From Anisodus tanguticus (lineage: Eukaryota > Streptophyta > Magnoliopsida > Solanales > Solanaceae): DNA of 64,000 nucleotides. Under the pieces are notes generated by a model. It ran no database searches. It saw only the letters and a program-made list of their open reading frames with translations, and was not told the DNA's origin. The DNA is taken from assembly GCA_034509755.1 (NCBI GenBank), contig CM067559.1, forward strand, positions 32,230,032-32,294,031. The letters run 5' to 3'. Shown piece after piece: positions 55,641 to 64,000 of this stretch (the first letter of the stretch is position 1; each line of letters starts with the position of its first letter). The translations under genes and the position numbers were made by a program.

Positions 55641-55655
55641 ATATATTAATATATG

Positions 55656-56040
55656 ATATATATAAAATATATATTTTTATTAAAAAATATTTATTTTTTT
55701 ATATATTTGACTAATGAGTGTAATTATTTTTTATCTACCAGCCAAATATGGAACCTTTAACGGGTCAATAACCGTGGCATAGAGTTTGTCTTAACTCAGA
55801 ACAGATCCAAAAAGCGTACTAACACCACCTTGGCTTAGCGGGCTAAAACAGGACCATCAGCCTGAGCTTCAGATATTCCGTCTGGGTTATCCTCTGCCCG
55901 ACCTCAATACCTTTTCCCATGAATCATCAATTAATTAAAGCATTAGTACCATGATTCTCAGTAGTTTAGTGCAACATAGTTCAACACACGATATTTAGGC
56001 TATATTGAGATATATAATTAAAATAAAAATGAAAGAAAAG
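55656..56040. other. No gene; A/T-rich and unassigned sequence
   Basis: A TATA-rich stretch to about 55720, followed by unique-looking sequence without open frame or repeat. Confidence 0.5.
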
Positions 56041-56239
56041 AAAAGGTAGTGGCAGCAGCCTTCGCCGTGGGCTGTCTACCCTTCATGGGCTGCGTGGCCC
56101 CCACCGTCATAGGACTCTCCTCCTAGCCCGTATCTGACATCCTCATGGACTCCACCTCAGAATCGACAAACCCACCCTGACAAACTCGGCTTACGTTCTC
56201 AACAGGCCTACACAGCACATGCCCTCCTACCCTCAACTT

Positions 56240-57750
56240 ATGCACCGACTGACATTGAGGCAGCTATGAACACAATGTCACTCAATGCTCCAAACGAAAA
56301 TTGGTATATAGACACATGAGTCACATCTCACATGACGGCATCACAAAGTACTCTCTCGTCTTATTCCAATTTGAGTAATTTAAATAGAATATTAGTATTG
56401 GTAGTGGACAAGGCATTCCCATTCATGATTTTGTTTATTCATCCTTATCCCTACCACATCCACCACTAACCTTAAAAAATGTCCTCCATGCCCCTAAACT
56501 CATTAAGAATCTAATCTCTGTGCGACGTTTCACAACTGATAATAATGTTTCCTTGACTTTGATCCTTTTGGTTTTTCTGTGCAGGATTTTACGATAGGGA
56601 GACGAATAATGAGATGTGACAGCACTGGAGATCTCTACCCTATTTCAAATGCCGTCAACAATCCAGCTTCAGTTCCATCAACCTTTGCTGCTCTTTCGTC
56701 TTCCTTATGGCACTCTAGATTAGGACATCCGGGAGATTCTGTTTTACGCTTCCTTAGGAAAAATAATTTTATTAATTACAACCATATTTCTAGGACTCCT
56801 ATATGTGAATCCTGTGTTTTTGGAAAACATGTTAAATTACCATTTTCTGCATCCACAAATTGTACTTTACTACCTTTCGATATCATATATAGTGATTTGT
56901 GGATGTTCCCTATTTTAAGTACGGTTGGCCATCAATATTATGTGTTGTTTTTGGATGATTATTCCAACTTTCTATAGACTTTTTCAATTGGCAATAAATC
57001 TCAGGTCTACCCCATTTTTTCCTCATTCAGTGCTCTCGTAAAAATATAATTTGAAAAGAGCATTAAATGTTTTCAATGTGACAATGGAAGGAAAATCAAT
57101 AATAATCAATTCAAACAGTTTTACTCCAATAACAGTCTTACCTTTAATTTTTCCTGCCCTCACACTTCCTCCCAAAATGGTAAGGCCGAACCGAAAATCC
57201 GAACCATAAACAACCTAATTCGTGCCTTACTTGCTCACGCCTCAATTCCCCATCAGTTCTGGCATTACGCACTCTCCATGGCCACCTATCTCCTAAATAT
57301 AATCCCAAACAAGTCTCTAGCTCAACGATCGCCCACTCAAGTTCTGTTTCGTAGGAACCCCTCCTACCAACACTTCTGTATCTTTGGATGTCTCTGTTAT
57401 CCTCTCCATCCAACCACTCACAAACTCCCACCCCGGTCTTCCCCGTGTGTGTTTCTGGGTTACCCCGCCAATCATCATAGTTACCCGTGCTATGACTTGT
57501 CAAGCCGTAAAATTATTATTTCACGTAATATCCTATTTGATGAGTCTCAATTCCCCTTTGCCTCCATAAACTCGCCACCTCAGCATTTTTATGACTTCCT
57601 AGATGATGGCCTGAACCCTCTTCTAATTCATCATTTACATAGTCTGTTGTCCAAGACCCCGACACCCGCCTCCATCTTGGATAGTCCGAGACACACTGCC
57701 CGCCCAATTCTGCCGACGGTGGCTCGAAACAGCCCGCATTAGGGTGATTT
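56240..57750 (+). pseudogene. Copia protease and integrase, relic (fourth element)
   Basis: TDIEAAMNTMSLNAPNENWY then IDT followed by a stop where the protease DTGA should continue (about 56310-56320). Pre-integrase SLWHSRLGHPGDSVLRFLRK and CESCVFGKHVKLPFS (56700-56850); integrase FDIIYSDLWMFP, VLFLDDYSNFL then TAG; FQCDNGR and SQNGKAEPKIRTINN with the usual R/Glu context altered. The C-terminal part is FCIFGCLCYPLHPTT. Confidence 0.87.
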
Positions 57751-57969
57751 CGCAGCCACCTCTCGATAAACCGAGCATCAGCCAGCCGGTCCTGCCACCC
57801 ATGCCCTTCCTCCTATTCCCGGCAGTCCCACGGCACACAGCCCTTCCAACCCGCGTTCCGAGACACACTCTCGGACCATGAAAACTCATGCCATACATGA
57901 AATTCATAAACCTAAATGATTGTTTAACCTATCTGTTTTAGTTGTCCCTTCTACTGTGCCTCAAAATCC

Positions 57970-59490
57970 GAATGATACCTTGTCTGACCCTAATTAGAAA
58001 GTCGTAATGATTGACGAATATAATGCTTTTATTGATAATAAGACTTGGAACCTAGTACCCCGTCCATCTGATTCTAACATTATTTGTTCTATGTGGATTT
58101 TTAGACATAAAAAGAAATCTGATTGTTCTTTTAAGAGGTACAAGGCTCATCTTGTAGGTGATGGCAGGTCTTAATATGTGGGAGTGGAGTGTGATGAAAC
58201 GTTCAGTCTGATCATAAAGCTAGCAACTATCTGGACCGTCCTCAGCATTACTCTATCCAAGTCTTGGCCCATTCATCAGCTTGATATCAAGAATGTCTTC
58301 TTACATGTGGATCTTCATGAAATGGTATATATGCATCAGCCTATGGGTTTCAGGGATCCTATTCATCCGGATTATGTGTGTCTACTGCAGAAATCGCTTT
58401 ATGGATTGAAACAGGCTCCTCGAGCATGGTACCAATGGTTCACCGATTATGTTTCCTCTATCGGTTTTTCACACATCAGATCCGATCATTTCCTGTTCAT
58501 CTACAACAAGGGTAGAGACATAGCTTACCTATTATTATATGTTGATAACATCATTCTCACCACATCATCTGATGCTCTCCGCCGGTCCATTATGTCTCTC
58601 ATTTCCTATGAGTTTGTTATGAAGGATCTAGGCCCCCTAAGTTATTTCTTGGGCATCTCTGTCACTCGACATTCTGGCGGCCTATTTCTGTGTCAGAAGA
58701 AGTATGCTGAAGAGATCCTTGACTGTGCAGGCATGACATCTTGCAAACTATCCCACACTCCAGTAGATAATAATTCCAAGCTCATCGCTGATTTCGGCCC
58801 TCCATATTCAGACCCGACTCACTATCGTAGCCTGGCTAGGACCTGTAGTACCTCACATTCACGAAACCTAACATATCCTATGTCGTGCAATAAATCTGCC
58901 TACCCATGCATAATTCGACGGAAGCACATATGCATGCCCTCAAACATATTTTACGATACGTCCAAGGTACACTTCACTTCGGATTACATCTATACAAGTC
59001 CTCGCTCACTGGTCTCACTACTTATTCTGATGCTGACTGTGGTGGATGTCCTGACACCCGACACTCCACGTCTGGTTACTGCATTTTCCTCGGAGATAAC
59101 CTATTGTCTTGGTCTTCCAAAAGGCAACCTACACTATCCCGATCCAGTGTCGAAGTAGAGTATAGAGGTGTCTCTAACGTCGTATCTGAGTCTTTTTGGA
59201 TCCATAACCTTCTACTTAGCTTCACTGCCTGATTCAAAAGGCAATACTGGTCTACTGCGATAATATTTATGCGATATATCTTTCCGGCAGTTCGTCCAAC
59301 ATCAGCGCACTAAACACATTGAGATGGACATTTATTTAGTTCGCGAAAAGTGGCTCGTGGTCAAGTTAGTGTCCTTCATGTTCCTTCCAGATATCATATT
59401 GCTAACATATTCACCAAATGACTTCCGCACATACTATTTGATGATTTTCAAGCTAGTCTCAGTGTTCGTTAACCTCCTGCTTCGACTGCG
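57970..59490 (+). pseudogene. Copia reverse transcriptase and RNase H, relic (fourth element)
   Basis: RT residues from about 58000 (NTWNLVPRPS style) and a long frame 58178-59158: GVECDETFSLIIKLATIWTV, HQPMGFRDPIHPDYVCLLQK and LLYVDNIILTTSSDALRRSI. The polymerase box is YVDN, so the second catalytic Asp is lost. RNase H in another frame: DADCGGCPDTRHSTSGYCIF, SSVEVEYRGVSNVVSESFW. Confidence 0.9.
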
Positions 59491-59494
59491 GGGG

Positions 59495-59700
59495 TGTAAT
59501 AGAATATTTCTCAAATATTCTTTCATTAATTATATATCTCTTATTTTAGGTAGAATTGTATTCCTATTGTAATCAGGTCTCCTATTTTAGGTAGAATTAT
59601 ATTTCCTATTGTAACTAGGTTGATTAGTTATGTACTTTAAATATTCTTGTACTACTATATATATTGTACATTATTGATGAATATTCCTTTATATAACTCA
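59495..59700 (+). repeat. 3' LTR of the fourth copia element
   Basis: Starts tgtaatagaatatttctc after the polypurine tract. It includes a direct repeat tattttaggtagaatt (about 59540 and 59583). The end near 59700 is estimated; no target duplication could be assigned. Confidence 0.65.
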
Positions 59701-60300
59701 TCTTCTACGCCTCTTTCTGCATCCTCAACCTCATCTCTACTGATGGCGCCATAATCTTTAATTCGAAAAATTGTGCATATCATTAGGCAGCATCAACAGT
59801 AGCAACGATCTTCTTTGACGACAACTCCTAAAATCTACCATTATTTGCTTGATTTGTATAGAATTTTTTAGATTTGTAAATCTTAGGTCGAGGTTTTCTT
59901 GCATCGAGCTATGTGTTGACAACTTCGATTCTCTTTTCAATCGGGTTATGTATTTACATTTTCAATTTTCTTTTTGTTCAACTGTTGAATATCTTTTATG
60001 CTTTAATTTTTCTTGGTTGCGTCGACAACATTTATTTGGCTGGTGCAACTGATGGTTCGCCCTTGCTTATTAAGTTATGTAATGCAAATAACACCTGAAG
60101 CTATTATTGGAACTTCAAACGAGAATTCTGTGGCTGCGCCTCCACCAGTTAACCAGGTATAAAGTTTTATTTTCCCTTTTCTCATATGTGCGCCTTCAAT
60201 TTCTTACTTATAAGGCATGTTTCAGTTGTTACGTTATTCGAAAATGAAGATAAGTTATGCGACAGATTACTCTATTGTTGTTATATTGTAATATAAAAGA

Positions 60301-61315
60301 ATGATTAAATTACGTGGTTCAAACACAGACATATGGATAGAAGATGACACATCGATGTTGATTCATAGCCTACATGATGATGCGAGGAACTACAGATTTA
60401 ATGGTTCTTCCCATAATGGTCCATGTTAGAGGGAGGTTATAATGAGTTTTGGATGAAATCTGGCAAGAAAGACACTTATGACAAACCTAAAAAAAATCTC
60501 CTCATATTACGGATAGAGACAAGTAAATTCAAGGACATCCCTGCAGGTTGTTCTGGACATGGTTGGGATCCAGAGAGTAACACAATTCTTGTCCATATGA
60601 GATTTGGGCGGAACACATGCTGGTAAGTTAGTTAGATGAGTAAAAGTATGCATTTTCTATATTTATGCACGTTGAACTACTATTTTGTTTCAATATTTTA
60701 CAGAAAAAGGAAGAAAAAAGTATAAATTGATCCAAGTACAGATACAAGGGGCTTCAAGACTATGACTTGTTGCGAGAGATATTTGAAAAATCATTTACCA
60801 CGAGGAGGCACGTGGTATACAGTACAATATTTGTTTCCCCACAATAATCAAATGAAGCTACTGAAGTGGATAAAGAACATTTTTCTTGTGACGACTATCC
60901 TGATGGTCATTGGTAGTGCTACTGAAACTGAGAAGCGTACTATGTCTGATTCGTCTATGAAAACTGATTATGGTGCATCTACACATTGAAAAAATATCAT
61001 GCTGTACAACTATTTATGACCTACATGAATATTTAAAGGAACATTTGAAGTGGAAGAGAGACAAGGTGGAAGCAAAAGAAAAAGAAGAAGAAGAAGGGAC
61101 ACAAGCGTCGACATCTTCAGAGATTGATATCTATTCTGATCAAGTCGTCATTCTTCATAATGAAATATGTCACGGAGAAATCTTAAATTGATGACCAACA
61201 ATTTTCTCTGGATGTGCCTCACTTGCGTGACCCCGACTTTCGCAAGATGTTTGTTCATATGACAGAAAAACAACAAATTCAGTGGGTTATGAAACAAATC
61301 TGAAAAAATAGTGAT
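60301..61315 (+). pseudogene. Myb/SANT-like ORF of a PIF/Harbinger-type element, broken
   Basis: Pieces in different frames add up to the Myb-like DNA-binding domain common in plant Harbinger ORF1 and related genes. WIEDDTSMLIHSLHDDARNY and RFNGSSHNG come first (60335-60420), then GCSGHGWDPESNTILV (60546-60596). KIDPSTDTRGF and YDLLREIFEKS follow (about 60723-60795), then a charged end and HLRDPDFRKMFVHMTEKQQI near 61220-61280. Stops at several points. Confidence 0.5.
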
Positions 61316-61519
61316 TTGTAATCACTGAGTTAAGGAAACAAAATGCATGCCTTTATCTATTTGATGTGAAACTATATATTAGTGGTTCTTTGAAATTTTG
61401 GCAATTCCATTTTGTTTAAAATGCATAAAACAATGTGAAATTTCTACCAAATAATTGATGTGAACTATGTGTTGCTATGTCAGATTATTGGCTTGTTTAT
61501 TGAATATGGTTTCATTTGC

Positions 61520-61553
61520 GTTCTCTCTCTCTATCTCTCTGTCTCTCCCTCCA
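61520..61553. repeat. CT-rich microsatellite
   Basis: tctctctctctatctctctg and following CT/CC words; no function visible. Confidence 0.8.
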
Positions 61554-61805
61554 GATTATGTGAAATTTTTGTTTTTTTATGTGAAATTTCAGATTTTGAC
61601 TTTTATTGAATTTGATTTCATTTGCCATGTCTTTCATTTGTATAGAATGTCAAAGTTTAGCTTGTTCATGTGAAATTTCAGATTTTTATTGTGGTAAGAG
61701 CAGCAAATCATCCTTACTTTAAGGTAAAACTTAAGCTATCGATTCGACATTTACTATTAATAATGCATAGAGTATATGTGTGTGTAAATCACTTATGTAT
61801 GATCA

Positions 61806-62175
61806 CAGGTTCAACTACAAAGAGCTAAAATCAGCTACAGAAGGTTATAATGATTCCACTTCTATTGAAAAAAGGGATCTGGAACTGTATTCAGGAAAAT
61901 GCTGTCAAGTTATTGAACTCTGGTTCATTCCAAAGTGAAAGGGAGTTTCAAATGAGCTACAGAATTTTGGTGGGATAAAATCTCCACTTGTAATGTCCTT
62001 CCTTGTTTATTATGTAGAGAAAAGTAAAAGAGTTATATAAGTATACGCCTAATAGAAGTGTGCAAGAATCATTTTTTTCTGAGTCAAATTTGTGTGTGAA
62101 TTGGTCTAGAAGATTTGATGTAATTCTTAATGTTGCTAAAGCATTGGCATTTTTGCACCTTGAGTGTGAAATTTA
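61806..62175 (+). pseudogene. Receptor-like kinase fragment
   Basis: Frame-broken copy of the N-lobe of a plant receptor-like cytoplasmic/receptor kinase. RFNYKELKSATEGYNDST is followed by AVKLLNSGSFQSEREFQ (containing the catalytic Lys position) and NELQNFGGIKSPLVMSFLVY. The last two pieces are YTPNRSVQESFFSESNLCVN and NWSRRFDVILNVAKALAFLH. The pattern resembles the At4g25390-type RLK family. The catalytic loop and C-lobe are missing. It lies between the two halves of a Harbinger-like element. Confidence 0.75.
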
Positions 62176-62535
62176 GTAGAAGTTTCCTGTACATTAAACC
62201 CTTTGGCTTGAATTTTGTTACCCAAAATTTGACTTTCTTTAATGAGAATGAATTCACTTCTAAGAATGCAAAGGGAAAGAAAATTTTAGTTATTGAAAAT
62301 GGTGTAACAAGTTATGAAGAGGAGTTGAACTTAGGTGCTACTTTTGGGTGGCGGATATGATCTTAATAGTAAGTTTATTATATTTTATAAATAAATTAGT
62401 AGGTTAATTATTGGTGTGCTCACCTCTATTGATAGTTTTATATATGTTGCCGAGGGTCATTCAGAGAAAAAGTTGTCTAGCTAGTTAGCTCCTTACTGCT
62501 TCTTTTATTCTATTTGATGAATTTTATATTTGACT
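62176..62535. other. Unassigned sequence with a short open frame
   Basis: An open frame reaching 62360 codes FVTQNLTFFNENEFTSKNAK and KKILVIENGVTSYEEELNL. I do not recognise it; it might be a further worn piece of the kinase copy. Confidence 0.35.
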
Positions 62536-62539
62536 TTGG

Positions 62540-63235
62540 TAGGATTGTGTTGGTGCGATTGATGGGATATATGTACAAGGGTCCCAAAAACTAAACAGCA
62601 AGCATATTATAACCGCAAAGAATTTACTTTGCAAAATGTCTTATCTAGCGATTTTGATATGCGATTCACCTTTATCGTAACGGATTGGGAAGGTACTCAC
62701 ATGATGGTAATATAACTTGAATTTTGTTGTTAGATAGTTTGAGTAGTTACATTTATTTTATTTTGATAGATTAATATTATGTTGGTGATGCTGGTCTTCC
62801 GAGCATGAAAGAATTTTTAGCGCCGTTCAAAAAAATACAGTTCATTTGTAAGACTATTGAGGAAGTGAAGAGAGCCTCAAAACGGCAAATAAATATTTAA
62901 CTATGCGCACTCATCTCTATGCAATGTTACTGAAAGAACATTTGGAACATGAAAAGTACATTCAGAATACTCCGACATGACATGAACAATTATGATGTAG
63001 ACACGCAAGTTAGGATTATAATTGCTTGTGCTGTTTTGCACAATTTTTTGCAGAAACACCAAAGTAGTAATGAAATATTTACAGAGTATGAATATGATGA
63101 TATAGATGTTGATGACACCGATGAACAACTAATGGGGATTAACAATTCTGCTTTGTCTTCTCGGTCAACTGATCAGAAAATATATATCTGACGGGAACAA
63201 ATCGTTCACACAATGTGGAAGAATTATATTAAAAA
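62540..63235 (+). pseudogene. PIF/Harbinger DDE transposase, broken
   Basis: DCVGAIDG with the first catalytic Asp (62543-62566), then in another frame AYYNRKEFTLQNVLSSDFDM and RFTFIVTDWEGTHMM. After a gap: YYVGDAGLPSMKEFLAPFKK (second Asp), FRILRHDMNNYDVDTQVRII and IIACAVLHNFLQKHQSSNE. A last piece, REQIVHTMWKNYIKK, ends near 63237. These are the landmarks of HARBI1/DDE_Tnp_4 proteins. Frame changes near 62600 and 62900 and internal stops show it is dead. Confidence 0.82.
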
Positions 63236-63319
63236 ATAGTTATTATTAGTATTGTTAATTTTTAGTACTAATGGATCTTTGAAATAACATTTAGATATGA
63301 CAAACTGTAATAGTATATA

Positions 63320-64000
63320 TGCCACGACCCAAAATGTCATTGTACCGTAAGGGCACCTACCCTACCCATAGGTGAACCACTAACATCCAAACGCCAATAA
63401 TATAAAGCAAATGCCGAAAATTAAGGAAAATAACATAAGTGTTATTAAGTCTTAGGACTTAATACATAAACCTTGAAAGAAAACCCCAAAATATGGTTGT
63501 CATGAGTACAAAGCTACTAAGCGAATACTAACTTTAAATACAATCACTGTCTGAAATACAAGACAAAAAAGTAAAATAAAATATGAAAAGTTCCAGTGCC
63601 GAGATGGAATCTACGGCTCACCCTAGACTCCCAAGATGAATCTCCAATCTCTGCATCAAGCTCCTCCGCTGACGTCTAGCTCGGTACCTGCACATAGAGT
63701 GCATCAAGTATAGAGTAAGTACGAGAAGCACGTGTGCCCAGTAGCATCGTCAACTGACCCTAACTATAGCGGTAGCGAAGGTTGGTACTCCCAATACTTC
63801 TCTTCTTGCTTGGTTAGTCAAATTATACGGTTTCTAAATAGTTCAAGCATTTAAGTAAAGATTCTACAACCACACCGAGTCATAAAGTCCATTACTCTTC
63901 ACATAACTCAATAAAGTTTCTAATTTTACCTCAATTAGGATAGATATAGCCATAAGGTTCCAACCTACACCCAAGCAGGCATCTAAATCCTCAAGATTAC
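63320..64000 (-). repeat. Ty3-type LTR-like sequence, cut by the window end
   Basis: Starts tgccacgacccaaaatgtca and shares several phrases and their order with the block from 39761 (gcatcaagtatagagtaagt, acgagaagcacgtgtg). No coding sequence in view. Confidence 0.65.

Larger units (their letters stand above)
56050..59700 (+). mobile_element. Fourth copia element, 5'-truncated relic
   Basis: Plus-strand relative of the other small copia elements. It starts in the gag-protease linker, runs to a polypurine tract (gcgggggtg, 59489-59496) and a 3' LTR beginning tgtaatagaatattt at 59495. No 5' LTR or gag is present. Many stops. Confidence 0.85.

Overview
The window looks like nuclear DNA of a flowering plant, most probably Solanaceae. 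Support comes from a spliced CPK13-type calcium-dependent protein kinase gene, a Bet v 1/major-latex-protein (MLP) gene with the usual two-exon layout, RTE LINE/TS-SINE 3' tails ending in TTG, Stowaway MITEs with CTCCCTCC ends, and dense Ty1/copia and Ty3/gypsy remains of types common in nightshades. The species cannot be fixed from the sequence alone.

Layout: 1-5960 is a decayed Ty3/gypsy element and LTR-like sequence with a 5'-truncated RTE LINE inserted into it (2984-4322, 17-bp target duplication). 6043-9601 is a complete hAT transposon with 8-bp target duplications and a broken transposase. 9610-16040 is low-complexity and LTR-derived sequence plus a copia 5' fragment. 16040-18600 holds MITEs and tandem repeats.

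The central story is 18684-43100. MLP exon 1 (18684-18859) and exon 2 (42835-43100) share a compatible phase-1 junction but are separated by about 24 kb. That intron is packed with a SIRE-type copia element carrying an envelope-like ORF (19734-33788, TSD caaat), a second copia nested inside it on the other strand (21988-~26789), a third copia (34678-39601, TSD tatat) and a Ty3-type LTR (from 39761) that itself contains a Stowaway MITE. Exon 1 has a frame break, so the MLP copy is called a pseudogene.

43.1-46.5 kb is the space between two convergent genes. On the minus strand, 55000-46496 is the one clearly intact gene of the window: an eight-exon CPK13-like kinase of 527 residues with dual-acylation N terminus, kinase domain and four EF hands. 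Its first intron is exactly two head-to-tail copies of a 161-bp unit, each bounded by GT and AG, and lies inside what is usually the undivided first exon of CDPK genes.

From 55.4 kb to the end are a tRNA-derived SINE, a fourth decayed copia element (56.05-59.7 kb), a PIF/Harbinger-like relic (Myb-like ORF and DDE transposase) with a receptor-like-kinase gene fragment between its two halves, and the start of another Ty3-type LTR cut by the window end.
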